Shown: in pieces, positions 10,585 to 24,511 of the stretch | Position numbering within the stretch: the stretch's first letter is position 1 | Layout: each line of letters opens with the position of its first letter | Assembly: GCA_015345905.1 (NCBI GenBank) | Contig: JADDTR010000026.1 | Location: 1 to 64,000, forward strand | Direction: 5' to 3' | Source: Aotearoamyces nothofagi | Lineage: Eukaryota > Ascomycota > Leotiomycetes > Leotiales > Tympanidaceae | Length of the DNA: 64,000 nucleotides | Notes under the pieces: generated by a model | Databases searched by the model: none | What the model saw: the letters and a program-made list of their open reading frames with translations, nothing else | Told to the model about the DNA's origin: nothing | Made by a program: the position numbers and the translations under genes

Positions 10585-11774
10585 TAAGGTAACATTGCCC
10601 TCCTACACTCGAGTGCTACCCCGCACCTGCCTATAAATCGAGAAATCTACACGTGTGACGGTTGTACGCTACGCACGTGACTAATTGCGGCCGAGTAATA
10701 TATAGCGAGTCTGGGCGTGAATATAGTAAATTTTACCTAGGCTGTTACTAAGCACGAGAACATGTTGACCCCTCTAAGAACTTTTTATCAGTTCAGCCGC
10801 TTACTCGTGTTCCCTGTCACGTGTATACCCCGCACATATACACGGATAAAACAAACTTTTAAAAACCCTGAACTCTTTATCTTTATCAATTAATTAAAAA
10901 TGTAGGCAAAATCTATAATAAACACTATAGCTTTTTATCTTAGTTTAATAGAGTTATTGATTTTTTAAAAACATAATATAAGTTATTAATACTTCCTTCT
11001 AGAGATATATAAAAAGATTCAAATTGACTAATTATAGTAATTGATAGAATACTATATATAATAAAGTTATACTATTTATTTATATTATTAATAGACTAGA
11101 TTAGACTATTGGCTAGTCTACTCTAATCTGGTAATAGATTATAGAGAAGTATTACTAATATATTAACCTTTAGAGATAGTATTGAAGACAGAAGACTAGA
11201 AAGCTATATACTCTATAGATACTCTATAAAGCAATCTGGGAATAAGAGGAATAATGTAGTTTTATAACCTGTAAACCAATTTTTTTATAATCAAGTGGTT
11301 AAGTGATTTACAATTGCAACAGTATATTATAGATAGGAAAGATAGGATTGTAAAGCGGACGTCCTAACTCGGTAAGAAGTAATCATGGAATGCTTATATA
11401 AGACGGAGCGGAGCTCGGCATTCTCCCATTTACCGGCAATTTTATACCTGCGTATTTGATTTTTGATTTCTAAGCGGATTGTAGAGGGTGGATCCGGCGA
11501 TCCTCTCCACGCCACCAAGACACTTCAATCCTGAACATAACCTGACGATAATATTCCTTACCACGAATTAGTCACTCCGACATCTCTCTGTATTTCTTTA
11601 TAGCCTCCAACATAGGACATATCGAAGCCCGGCAGAACATCAATACAAAGACAACTTCCTCAGGCTCCTTTAATATTCACCACCACCTCCTTCTATCCGT
11701 CTCTGCTTCAGTCCTACAACAACCCTGTCACATCTCACCAGGAAAGTTTACTTTTTCAAACAATAACAACAACC
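10585..11774. other. Intergenic, with an AT-rich RIP-like island
   Basis: No gene seen. About 10850-11330 is strongly AT-rich with short inverted TAGACTAG-type motifs, like a small decayed transposon remnant; the flanks have normal composition. The last ~250 bases should hold the promoter and 5' leader of the SDR gene (CT-rich stretches near 11570-11700). Confidence 0.55.
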
Positions 11775-12823
11775 ATGTCGAACCTCGATGCTGCTCAGCT
11801 CTTCTCTGTTAAGGGACTGGTTGCTGTAGTCACAGGCGCTGGCTCCGGTTTGGGAGAAGTCATGGCTCATGCTCTGGATGTTAACGGCGCAGCCAAAGTC
11901 TTCATTCTCGGCCGCCGAGAGTCCAAACTCAAGGAGGTTGCATCGAAAGCGGTGTGTAATGATTTCTGATCCTCCACTCTTAAGCTGATTCCTTTTTAGA
12001 AAAACGGTTCTCTCATTCCGGTCGCATGCGATGTAAGCTCGAAAGAGTCCTTGCAGGCTGCAGTGTCGGCAATCGAAAAGCAGACGCCATTTATCAATCT
12101 TCTTGTCGCCAATTCGGGCTACCTTGGGGAGGTTACCAATATGGCCCCCAGGCCAGTAGAGCAAACTGTTGGTGAACTTCAAAAGGAGCTATGGAACAAG
12201 ACAACCTACGAAGACGCAAGTAAAGTTGTTAGTACCAATATAGCCGGATCGTATTTTACTTTTCTCGCCTTCTTGGGCTTGCTGGGAGCTGGCAATACAC
12301 ACCCCGACAGCATAGGAAAGAGTGGACTGCTACAGAGTCAGTTCATTAGTACCACTAGTTTTAGTGGCTTGTGCCGAGCTGAGGCTCCTAGCTATGTCTA
12401 CAATGCTAGCAAGGCTGCTCTGAACCACTTGACGAAGACTTTGTCATCGGAGTATGCCAAACATAGCATCCGGGCCAATGCTATTGCCCCCGGTATGTTT
12501 GTCACGGAAATGACGGAGGTATGTGATAGAAAAAAACAAGGTCTTTTGACCGTTGAGTAGAAGCTTACATCGGAGTAGGCCCACACCCCAGAGGGAGATA
12601 TCAGCGCCGTCGGCTCTATGCCGTGGCAAGCTATTCCCGCTACACGAGCAGGCACAGAAGAGGTATGCCAACACTTCAGTCTGAATTGATCGAATGCTAA
12701 TGTTTTTGCAAGGATATAGCCGGTGCTGTGCTTTACTTGGCATCTAGAGCAGGTTCTTTTGTGAATGGGTGCATCTTGCTACCGGATGGCGGAATGCTCT
12801 CTGTTCGCCCTGGTTCCTACTAG
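11775..12823 (+). CDS. Short-chain dehydrogenase/reductase (SDR)
   Basis: Four exons, 11775-11951, 12000-12518, 12579-12662 and 12713-12823, give 296 residues. This is a classical SDR: the Rossmann cofactor motif TGAGSGLG is at residues 20-27, the VANSG block near 95-99, a catalytic Ser in STTS near 177-179 and the active-site YNASK (Tyr193, Lys197). The C-terminal NAIAPGMFVTEMTE block and the final GCILLPDGGM are typical. It most likely oxidises or reduces an alcohol/ketone with NAD(P)H; the substrate cannot be told. All three introns are 48-60 bases with GTGTGT or GTATG starts. It has no obvious signal peptide, so it is probably cytosolic. It is convergent with the nitronate monooxygenase gene downstream. 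Confidence 0.9.
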
Positions 12824-13411
12824 ATGTGCTATATCGTCTTTGAATCTCCTAATTCGCACGCCAGGACATGGCTATATTCTTAGTACTCTAGCTGTCAGAA
12901 GAAGCTCACCTTCTCCAATTGGACGTCTCCTACCAACCAACAACACTCCAGGAACTAGCCAAAGTGCTATTCCATTCTCGTCTATTATGTCCCCAGACGT
13001 TATCCCCTTTCTTCCTAATATAAGCCTACCTCCTAGAGATGAATTCGAACCTTTCAAGGAGGCATTTCAGAATACTAATCCTGGCTGGAAGATTGATTTC
13101 AGGACCTACTTGTCGTGAGCCGATTTGGCCGGATAGAAAACTCTCGTAGACAGTCGTACACGCCTTTAAAAAATTGATCCTGCTTCGTATGGGCCAATTG
13201 CGACAATATAGAACGATAGAGCCAGGAATACTTCAGACGTGCAGGCAGATATACCACGAAGCAGATCCGATACTCTACTTGTAGAACTTATTTGCAATCA
13301 GTGACCTTGAATATATGTTTCGACTCATCTTGTACAGTAAAGGACGGAGGATAGTGTTAGGGCTTGGATTTCAACTAGTCGACCAGAGGCCCGGTTCAAA
13401 ACCTCGTTTCC
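12824..13411. other. Intergenic between convergent genes
   Basis: About 590 bases holding the 3' regions of the SDR and nitronate monooxygenase genes. A forward open frame to 13118 overlaps the SDR end and resembles nothing I know. Confidence 0.5.
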
Positions 13412-14476
13412 TTAAATCATACTGCTTGCATGATGAAATGCAAGTGCTGTCTCCGCCCTCGACCTCCTGACAATCTCCTCAGCTCCAACTATCTCTCGGA
13501 CGAGCCCTACGGCTGAGCCTACATACGCCGTCAGCCTTCCATTTGGGCCCCATCCATCATCTCCTAAGGTCGTTGCCTGCTTATATAGTCTCTTGTTCTC
13601 ATCGAAGTCCATTCCAGACTCTTGATCGAGAACGCTTCTGTTTGCGATATTCCGACCATCAAATGATGGCGGCCAGTTATTTCTACCGGCCAATTGGTCA
13701 TACAGTGTCGTACGGACGGTGTTCTGCCCACCATCTGTCGTTCTCAAAAGATCGTCTTGATATCCTTTTGGGATCCTTGCCTCATGAGAAGCAAGAAATC
13801 GTGTCCCCATTGCTGCGCCTACAGCCCCGAGGCTCAAAGCAGCAGCAATTCCTCTTCCATCGACAATACCTCCCGCTGCAATCAGTGGCATCTTGGAATC
13901 TCTAAGCTCATGAGCAACCTCTGGAAGTAGCGAGATGATACTAGCCCCGCGAGCCAAACCATGACCACCAGCGTCAATGCCTTGCAATACCAGTACATCT
14001 GGCGGGGACACAGCTCTTGCTGCTCGCAATGCATCTGCTACCGACCCAACCTGAAGCCATATCTGAGTTCCCGGAGATATCTCCCTGATATTCTGGCTCC
14101 AGAGATCCAGTTCATCTTGTCCATCGCGAGGTGCAAATAGCCATACAGCACACGGCTTATGCTTTTTGATTGCCTGGCTAGCAATGGAGAGATTGGCATC
14201 AAAGGTTTGGAAGGCGACTCCGATAGGTAGCAGCGTATAACTAAGTGAGTCCAATGCGGAAGACTCAAGTAACTCACGTGCTTCAGATAGAGCGACTTCC
14301 AAATCTCTAGGCTTCGCACCAGGGCCCATGAATCCTATTCCTCCAGCACGAGTGACAGCTGTAGCAAGGGCGGGTCCAGAGAAGACTCGCATCGGAGCAC
14401 CGACTATAAGGGGTGTAGAAATCCACGGGTAGATCTTGAGGAAATTCTGAAGCTTGGTTTGAATTCTCGTGGCCAT
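13412..14476 (-). CDS. Nitronate monooxygenase (2-nitropropane dioxygenase family)
   Basis: Single-exon gene of 354 residues with an FMN-dependent TIM-barrel signature. Visible marks are PLIVGAPM near 22-29, AGGIGFMGPG near 44-53, GIDAGGHG at 166-173 with the catalytic His at 172, the phosphate-binding AAGGIVDGRG near 199-208 and GTRFLAS. Family members oxidise alkyl nitronates such as propionate-3-nitronate to the carbonyl plus nitrite or nitrate, protecting cells from nitro toxins. The length is typical. Its neighbour on the same strand is a flavohaemoglobin, which also handles reactive nitrogen. No targeting signal is evident. Confidence 0.92.
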   Translation of the reverse strand: MATRIQTKLQNFLKIYPWISTPLIVGAPMRVFSGPALATAVTRAGGIGFMGPGAKPRDLEVALSEARELLESSALDSLSYTLLPIGVAFQTFDANLSIASQAIKKHKPCAVWLFAPRDGQDELDLWSQNIREISPGTQIWLQVGSVADALRAARAVSPPDVLVLQGIDAGGHGLARGASIISLLPEVAHELRDSKMPLIAAGGIVDGRGIAAALSLGAVGAAMGTRFLASHEARIPKGYQDDLLRTTDGGQNTVRTTLYDQLAGRNNWPPSFDGRNIANRSVLDQESGMDFDENKRLYKQATTLGDDGWGPNGRLTAYVGSAVGLVREIVGAEEIVRRSRAETALAFHHASSMI

Positions 14477-15689
14477 TATTGGTGCGAAAGAGGCGAATGT
14501 ATCTTTAGAGCTTAGGGTTCTAACTGTATTATTGCAAGGAGTAGAAATGAAAAACTATCGATTGTTAAATCCTCTAGATTACAATACACTACAAGACACC
14601 TCATATATATGAAGGCCATGCGATGTCGGGTGAAGACTACTGTCGACCTCGGATACTCTTTGTAGGCACTATAGTGTGGAGGAATAAGGCCTATGGTTAT
14701 TCATGGGTTATTATAGAAGTGCGAGTCTCCAAATCCCCCGAAAGAGCTGGTCTGGGGAACCGGAGAAGCGGAGAAACGCAAGAAATGAGTGGATTATTTA
14801 TATCCGGATCGTAAATGGCGTCCGGGGTGTGCATTGCGTTGTACGAGACAGACAAAGGAAAACGGCTTTCTGTCGTACGATGATCGTACCCACAGGAGAC
14901 AGATGCCAGGGGATTCGCCGAAGACTTCATAGAGGATTTCCATTCGGTGAGGTGACGTCGGGGCCAGCCGACGGCGGGAGAGGGTCCGAGGAAAAACAAA
15001 AGAGTCGCTGACTAATATACAGGTACCATAATGCCGTCGAGAGTATAGAATACCATCTGGAGTAGCGGTGCAGAGTGCAGAGCCTCGGACCAGTCCCGAG
15101 GAGGTGTCATTGGATAGGTCTGTTTATACAACCAGCTGTTCTTTCTTTGTCTTTATACACTCTCTACAGGAAGTAATTGCTTTTCTCGGCAGGGCGGAAC
15201 AGGGTTAAAATTATAGCTTTGGAGGCCTAGAACCAGCACGCGACTCTTCCGCCAGAACGATAGGTCCTGCAGCACGATACCTGTGAAGACACCTGTTTCA
15301 TAATCTCTCGAGCGGAAATAATAGGACTCATCCGGATATCCCGGCAAGGACGCTCGACAGAGACCAAGCAAGCTGCTTAGGTTGAGTTGGCGGAAGAACG
15401 AAAGAAAGAGTATACTGTCAGTAGAGAGAATCTAATACTGAGTTGCTCGTAAAATTAAAGAGGGCATTGGAGCTTTGGAAGAGGGAGATTATAATTCGTC
15501 TCTCTTTTACTTTTAAACGAGCTATCTTACTATGATTTCTTATAGTAAATAGTATATAGTAGAAGTCTACAAATCATATTCGTCTTCATGATGGGCCATT
15601 CAAAGCCTATTGCTTTGGCCCTTGGATAGAGCTGGGTAGTTATATGATATATACTGCAGTGATACTAATGCTATTGTCTACGTCTTTAT
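14477..15689. other. Intergenic, 1.2 kb
   Basis: Upstream of the nitronate monooxygenase and downstream of the flavohaemoglobin. Only short unsupported frames are present on both strands. TATATA runs occur near 14600 and 15640. Confidence 0.5.
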
Positions 15690-16967
15690 CTAAGCTGTAC
15701 TTTTCGCACTTGCTCTATCACTCTCTCCCCTTATCTCTCCAGTCCCAAAGAGTTCCAGATGGATCATCCTCTCTTCTACCCCCTTGTTCTTCAAGAAATC
15801 TGAACTTTGTGCCATAAAGAGTTCTGGCCCACAAACAAAATAATCTGTATCCTTGGAGGAAAGAAACAAGTCACCATCGGCTTGCACCTTGTTTAGATCC
15901 ATTCGCGTGTTAAAGTCGTAGTCCCGCCCAAGTTGGTCTGCTTCCTCCACGTGGCTTTTGAAAACAGTGGAATGGACGTTTCTATGGGATTGGCAGATAG
16001 AACTGATGTATCTGCTAAAAGCCTGATGTCTTGTACTTCTTGCTCCGTGAATCCATGAGATCCTCGGGTTAGACTTTGAAGAAAGGAGTTCGTTGAGGAT
16101 TGATATCATGGGAGTGAGTCCGACACCTACGGAGATCAAGACGACAGGCGCTGTTCTGGATTTGCTGGTATCGAGGAAGAATTCACCACGAGGATGAGTT
16201 ATCTCGACCACGTCGCCAACCTTCTTTTCGTCATGCATGACGTTGGAAACCATGCCGGGGTGAGTGAAGGAGTCGGGATGCGCTGCATCATCCGCGAATT
16301 CTCGTTTGATACTTAGTCGATAGTAATCGCTCTTCGGAGCCTCACTTAATGAATATTGTCGAATTTGTAAATATCCAAAGCTGGGTACTTTGACGCGCAG
16401 TGAAATATACTGGCCGGGAAGGAAACGAGGTAATGCAGCACCATCTGTTGGCACGAGATAGAAAGACGTGATGTCTTCTGATTCTTTATTTTTTTCTCTG
16501 ATCTTGAATTCTCGCCACCCCGCCCATCCACTGGTCTCCTCGTATAACTGAGTCTCCTTGCCAATGAGGATGCTCGCTAATTGTCCATATGCTGCAGTCC
16601 AGGCATCGAGTATCTCGCCCGTCAAGGCCGCGCCCAGAACTTCGCCCATTGCAGCAAGGAGATACTGGCCAACAAGATCATACTGCGCAGGCTGGACGCC
16701 TAAGGAGACATGCCTTTGGCACATTCGTTCGATAGCCGGACTTAAAACTCCCAAATCTGTAATATAGGTAGCGTACGTGAATAGAGCTTGCGCGAGAGCG
16801 CGAGGCTGCCGGCCATTGTCCTGGTTGGTTCTGTTGAAGAGATTGTTAAGGTCTGGAGTATCCTTCAGGAGATTGCGATAGAATATCGTTGTAATGTCAT
16901 TGCCGTGCTGCTCAAGAATTGGAGCTGTTGATTGAACGATTTTCACCTGGTCAGCTGACAAAGCCAT
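15690..16967 (-). CDS. Flavohaemoglobin (nitric oxide dioxygenase)
   Basis: Single-exon gene of 425 residues. The N-terminal globin domain (about 1-145) has the B10 Tyr at 30, a QPRALAQAL helix E segment and the proximal haem His at 86 (CQRHVSLG). The ferredoxin-reductase-like FAD domain carries RQYSLS near 203-208. The NAD domain has GVGLTPM at 281-287 and CGPELFM near the C-terminus. Such enzymes turn NO and O2 into nitrate using NAD(P)H. There is no clear N-terminal presequence, so a cytosolic form is likely. The upstream region holds three phased copies of a 20-base repeat that may be a control site. It shares strand and neighbourhood with the nitronate monooxygenase. Confidence 0.95.
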   Translation of the reverse strand: MALSADQVKIVQSTAPILEQHGNDITTIFYRNLLKDTPDLNNLFNRTNQDNGRQPRALAQALFTYATYITDLGVLSPAIERMCQRHVSLGVQPAQYDLVGQYLLAAMGEVLGAALTGEILDAWTAAYGQLASILIGKETQLYEETSGWAGWREFKIREKNKESEDITSFYLVPTDGAALPRFLPGQYISLRVKVPSFGYLQIRQYSLSEAPKSDYYRLSIKREFADDAAHPDSFTHPGMVSNVMHDEKKVGDVVEITHPRGEFFLDTSKSRTAPVVLISVGVGLTPMISILNELLSSKSNPRISWIHGARSTRHQAFSRYISSICQSHRNVHSTVFKSHVEEADQLGRDYDFNTRMDLNKVQADGDLFLSSKDTDYFVCGPELFMAQSSDFLKNKGVEERMIHLELFGTGEIRGESDRASAKSTA

Positions 16968-17691
16968 GCTTTACTTCGGAGATATACTCTCTTGCATTGA
17001 AATCCAACTCCTGTTGTCTCCGGCTTTATATATTACCAAGGACCTTATGTAAGTATCCTCGGTCGCCAGAAATTCAATGGTGCTCCATCTCTCTTGCGGG
17101 ACTTCTTTGATTTTTTTGCTGGATGAACTGACATCTCCACGGAGGTACTGGCATCTCCCCGGAAGTGCTTGCATCTCCACGGAGGCTATAAAGGTGAAAA
17201 TTCGGATTAGCAATTGTATTTCCAAGCAACGGTATTGACTCGCTAAGTTGAGAGTCAATGCTTTCTCCGAGCTAGGGGCCTTGCAACTTGCGTACCTATC
17301 TATTCTTTACTTCGTTTCTAAAAAACTTGCGACGCTGCTGTCTAGGTCCTGTATATCACTTCTGTCGCTTTCTCCGGCCCTACTCTACGGCAGAGCGGTT
17401 AGGCTGTCACGTGGATGTATCCGGCTACCATCGCGCAAGACGTCCCCGGCGGCTGATCGCTTACTGTAGCATTGATACTGAGGCCGATCGACCTACAATG
17501 CTAGTACCGTAATCACGAAGGCGTATCCGATGCCTCTGGTACCGATATTACAAAGACGTATATCTGATATTATTTAACGAGGATTAAGTATTTATTCCTG
17601 CTTAGTTATTCAAGAATTATTAAAAAAAAACCCTCTATGACTTTTGATGCATGGAAACCATAGATAGTCTCAACTATAATACTCTAACATT
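16968..17691. other. Intergenic between flavohaemoglobin and sugar transporter genes
   Basis: Holds the flavohaemoglobin promoter and leader (16968 to about 17250), then the 3' region of the transporter gene. The GTATAC/TATTAC-rich part near 17510-17640 and an A-run at 17621 show no coding capacity. Confidence 0.5.
17130..17189. promoter_or_regulatory. Three phased 20-base repeats upstream of the flavohaemoglobin gene
   Basis: Three direct repeats start at 17130, 17150 and 17170, each close to GACATCTCCACGGAGGTACT. Every copy contains a CTCC, two bases, GGAG (or GGAA) half-palindrome. The spacing is exactly 20 bases, about two helical turns, and the block ends ~160 bases before the start codon at 16967. 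The layout suggests cooperative binding sites for a regulator; none is identified. Confidence 0.5.
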
Positions 17692-19306
17692 CTATACATC
17701 TCTACTATCAAGATACATTCCTGTGGGCTTTTCTTCTTCCAAAGCAATAGCTTGCTCCTTCTCATGCAACTCTGTAATCTTCTCCTTCGCCGGCTTCCCT
17801 TCGAACAAATACGACAGCTCTTCCAATGTAGGACCAGCAGTCTCGACGAAAAAGAAATACACAACCAGGAAGATTACTGCCACCCAAACACAATAGTAGA
17901 TATAGAACCGCCAGCTGATATTTGCCAATCCAATGGGATTCACATAGCCCGAGAAAATGCTCGCAACTTGGATGGTGAGTAGTACGAAAGACCACGTTTT
18001 GGCACGCATCTGATATGTAACAATTTCGAGGGGATAGGTTACGATTAGATTCGTCCAGGCTAGCGTATAAAAGGCTTGGAATAGGAAGATGCATGCCAAT
18101 ACGATGCGCCCTCCAACAATAGAGTCGTGCTCGATATATTGCTGTGATGCGATGGTCCAGGCCACGAAGACGACGACAGTACCCCCGGAGCCGACGAGAA
18201 AGAATTTGCGTCGGCCCCAGCGATTAATCGTGATCGTAACGAAGATTGCTACAATGTATTGCCAGAGGGTGACCATGCCATTGATGAGGGTGATTTCGAA
18301 TTCCGTCTTCAAGCCGGTGTCCTTCAGGATTTGCGTTAGGTAGTTTGAGACAAGGTTGTTGCCAGCGGTCTGAGAGAAGACAGCGGTAGCGAAACAGAGA
18401 GCAATGCGTTTCAGATTGCTACGGGACGAGAAGAAAGCTCGCCAAGTCATGTTGTTCTCTCTTTCCAATGTGATAGCTTCTTGGATCTCAGCACATTCGA
18501 ATGCAACCAGTTCGGAATTCGGGTTGCATTCGCCGTGGTACTTGATCAATATAGCTCTAGCCTCATCCATACGGTCATGTGCGATAAGCCATCGAGGAGA
18601 CTCTGGGCAGAAACGAATCAAGCAGAATTGATACGCCGAAGGAGCTACTTGAATGAGTGTTGGCAGCCGCCAAGACCATTGGCTAGGGATTCGATAGCAG
18701 CCAAATGTTGCCCATGCTCCGATGACATAGCCAAGGACGATAGAAGTATTGTAAAACGTTGTCACTGCGACTCGTTCTCTGGGATGGCTTAACTCGGTGA
18801 CGAGGACTGGCGCCCCCATTTGGATAAAAGAAGACCCAATGCCGACGACGATTTTGCCACCGATGTACATGTTCAGAGACGTTGAAAAAAATTCGACAAT
18901 GACTCCGGCGATGATGATCACAGATCCGATGGTGGTAGGCCAGCGCCTGCCGAGCACATCCGATATCCAGCTAAAGAAGATAAATGGAATTATGCCACCG
19001 ATGGCACTGGAAGCTCCGAAGAAGCCAAGAATTGAGCCCGTTGGGTAGTTAAATCGTTCTTGCCAGGTATCTAATACTTGCATGCCATTCGTCATGGACT
19101 TGAAGAGGATTAGAAGCGAACGAAGGGGTAGGGTGAAGATGCAGCAGACTTACACCATCGATTCCTAACGCTGCACTTGATAATAATGAGGATGTAAGTA
19201 GGAAATACAGTAGTATTCCATTTTTGCGCTTATAAAAGGGAGCGTAGGATGCGGGGTCGATAGCAGACTTGATGCCATCAACAGCATGAGCGGCAGCAGG
19301 AGCCAT
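17692..19306 (-). CDS. MFS sugar transporter (lactose/cellodextrin-permease type)
   Basis: Two exons read leftwards, 19306-19154 and 19098-17692, joined by a GTAAGT intron; 519 residues. This is a 12-TM major facilitator of the sugar porter family: GGKIVVGIGSSF near TM4, ELSHPRERV after it, PESPRWLIAH at the end of the first half, and the central loop with GRRKFFLVG. The C-terminus ends in the usual VETAGPTLEELS-FEGK segment. It should import a mono- or small oligosaccharide with protons across the plasma membrane. It is divergent from an intracellular GH1 beta-glucosidase, which points to a beta-linked glucose oligomer as cargo; that is inference. The shared promoter carries CGGGGAAA boxes. 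Confidence 0.9.
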
Positions 19307-21919
<2,613 letters not shown>

Positions 21920-22111
21920 TAGACAGATGTAGGCTTATAGACAGCATTCTTGTAGTTCCAATCAATATATAGATTATTCGATGCAAGTTTATTTAGAGTG
22001 TTCAAATATAAACATTTCACCACCCTTTGAACGGTGACTCGAGGAAAAAGTAGCATCTTAATTTTCGAACTTATGTGGAAGCTTTCAGGGACGGATGCAA
22101 GGCCATCCACA

Positions 22112-24016
22112 TTATCCCTGCCAGTAAGACCCGTTTCGTAGAGCATCAGACGCTTTAGAATCAAGACGAGTCAAAACGTCTAGCAGTACTACAAATTCTG
22201 CTCTTGCTCTCGATGCAATGGGGGAGTCCTGGTTGGTATGGATCACCTCGAGAAGACTTGCTCCAATCAACCGGATTTTCTCGGCCTACAGCGACGTTAG
22301 GGTCTCTGCCCATACAAGGCGGGAGCGTATAGCGACTCACACAAGATTCTCCATTGACCTGCAGAGCCCAGAAGGGCGCCTCCTGGATTGCGCGGACCAT
22401 GTCTCTCGCAACTTCGGTCTTCCGTAACGCGACCGTGCCGGATTGCTCGACACCGATTCCCGAGGTAGAGAACTCGGCCTCCTCGAGCCTCTGCGCTATC
22501 ACCATCCTCAGGCAGTGGAAAGAGACTCGCAGGTTCACTCTCTGGATCAGGAATTCTTTGGGGCAGTTCAGCTCGTCCTCTACGTCGCCGAAGGAGTCGA
22601 TCTGCAGCCAGGGCGGCAGGTCGTCGAGGCACGTCATGAAATGTACATAGAGAATATCGATGCGCGATCTTTGGTCGCTCGTATGACCCTTGGCCGCGCT
22701 TGACGCCTGCTCACCTACTAGTCTCATCTCCAAGAGCAGGTCTGATGCCGCTTTCCAGAGGCGTAAATTGAAATTGAAGCCAGTCATAATGCTCCGCTCT
22801 GCAGTGTTCGCAACTGAGGAGTCCGGAGTCTGGATGGCATAGTCGCCACCCTCGGCGGCGTGAGCAGTCGTGATGCCAGATTCGAAATTGAACTTGTGTA
22901 TTATGATCGGTCGGTTATTCAGAATCGCGGCGGATTTGTCTCCGATATATAAGATCCAAAAGGCCCTGCGTCGAAGCTCTGCTTCTACTGGATCTAGGCC
23001 TTCACAAGAAGATTCATCATGTAGCCGCATCATCTGTGCCAACCTGGCAGCTTCCCCAAAGATGTGCCATGAGAACCTAGGCTTCCCGGCGGCGTGGAGA
23101 CAATTGGAGTGGAAATACCGGATTGCTATCGAGTCTGCATTTGGCTGTTCTATGTCAGCTTCCAGGTATGCATGCAAGGCGTTCCGAGAGGCTTGCAGAA
23201 AGACATCGGCAATGAGGGGTCCTTCAGGAAAGAGCTGTGCAGGGAGCATCGAGGCAGACTCGGCACAAAGCGCTGTGATGAGGGTGAATGTAGACGTCAG
23301 AGACTCAGGGTCAGAAATGGCGTCGTATGAGTCGTTTGACCCGAGAACTGAACGGACAGAGGCAGGCCACGCTGTGAGTGGACTTTCATGGTGCTGGGAG
23401 TATACAGCCCATACCAGCTTAAGACCTTGTCGGAGGTGACGTTCTTGAACGATTGGAATCAACGGGAAGAGGTACTCAAAGTACAGATTGATGCATTTGG
23501 TCGTGAGTGCCTCAAAGTCGAATCCGGGTAGGGAAGCTGAAAGATCTGTGATGAGCTTCTGGTAGAGTTGGTAATGCGGCGGCATGCGTGAGGATATTGA
23601 CTGGGACGCTGGACTGTGCGAAGCAGCCAATGATTCACTGGAGACGACACTGGTCTCGTTGTCCCAGCTGGGCCGGCTCCATTGAAGGTCGTTAGATTCG
23701 AGAGGTTCGAGCAGATCTATCTGCGTAGGGGTACCCGTCTCGGCGGGCCCCGATTCCTGACCGGATGATGGGCTCTGGACATTGTGTCTTGGATGTCGAG
23801 GCTTGGGTCCTCTTCTTCTTGTCGGGAACGTGGAGATGCATGCGATGCCGCAGATGCGGCAATTGGTACAATCGACGCTGCTTGACCGCCCAACGTCACA
23901 CTACACGGTGAGCTGAGCACCGGGCTATGCGGTTCAACATTTCGAGCGCTTACTTTGACCTTCCTCAGCCTACATCGATCACATGATTTCTTGGGAGGAT
24001 CATGTGACGGCTCCAT
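22112..24016 (-). CDS. Zn2Cys6 transcription factor, candidate cluster regulator
   Basis: Three exons read leftwards, 24016-23954, 23900-22341 and 22285-22112; 598 residues. The first intron splits the zinc cluster: Cys at 12, 15, 22, 32, 35 and 42 give the C-x2-C-x6-C-x9-C-x2-C-x6-C pattern, followed by a basic RRRGPKPR linker. The middle is the fungal-specific factor domain (RRRAFWILYIGDKSAA, LPPWLQID). The last exon, in a different frame, ends with EKIRLIGASLLEVI and VLLDVLTRLDSKASD, conserved in sugar-catabolism regulators of the maltose/AmyR type as I remember them. It sits between the GH1 and GH162-like genes, and its own promoter holds four CGGGGAAA boxes, so autoregulation and control of both pairs is a fair inference. 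Confidence 0.9.
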
Positions 24017-24511
24017 CGGACACACACACACCCACAGAGGTGCAGATTTCGGCGAATATCAATCACGGGGCTGGCATATTTCCCCGACAAAAAGGGCTCT
24101 TCGGCGAATACCAGTACGATGTTGGACCGCAGGTTGAATTTCGGGGAAATATGCCTGCTTATATATTTCCCCGGATATTTCCCCGACGAGTGGCTCTTCG
24201 GCAAAACAGGAGCGCGTATTCGTACCCCGCACGCTATTCGGCAAAACCCGATGTATTCTACCCTTTTAACCCCCTTTTTAGGGCTCCCTGTCACCTGACT
24301 TTCCTCTCGTCGGACACACATAGGAGAAATGATCGGCACGCTCAGTACCCCAGGCTGGTCTCCACACTTTGGCTGTGTCCCCGTACCAAGGAACCGGTCA
24401 ACGCTAAGTCTCTTGTCTACGTTTCTTTATAAATAATTGTCTTATGCTCTGTAGAATGATTCTCTCTCATCTCCTCTTGGTCGTTAAGAGTCCGTCTCTT
24501 CATCTCTTACA
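24017..24511. promoter_or_regulatory. Divergent promoter of the Zn2Cys6 regulator and the GH162-like gene
   Basis: About 495 bases between divergent start codons. Contains four CGGGGAAA boxes (24079-24185) and a partial duplication: ATATTTCCCCGAC followed by GGCTCTTCGGC occurs near 24077 and again near 24176. A TATAAATAA at about 24428 may serve the GH162-like gene. Confidence 0.6.
24079..24185. promoter_or_regulatory. CGGGGAAA boxes in the regulator/GH162-like promoter
   Basis: CGGGGAAA occurs on the forward strand at 24142 and on the reverse strand at 24079, 24166 and 24178. The 24142 and 24166 copies face each other as an inverted repeat 16 bases apart, a layout suited to a dimeric Zn2Cys6 protein. 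The same octamer is clustered in the transporter/GH1 promoter. Confidence 0.5.

Noticed and set aside
12765-13118. 117-codon forward frame
   Set aside because: It overlaps the last SDR exon in another frame and has no recognisable feature.
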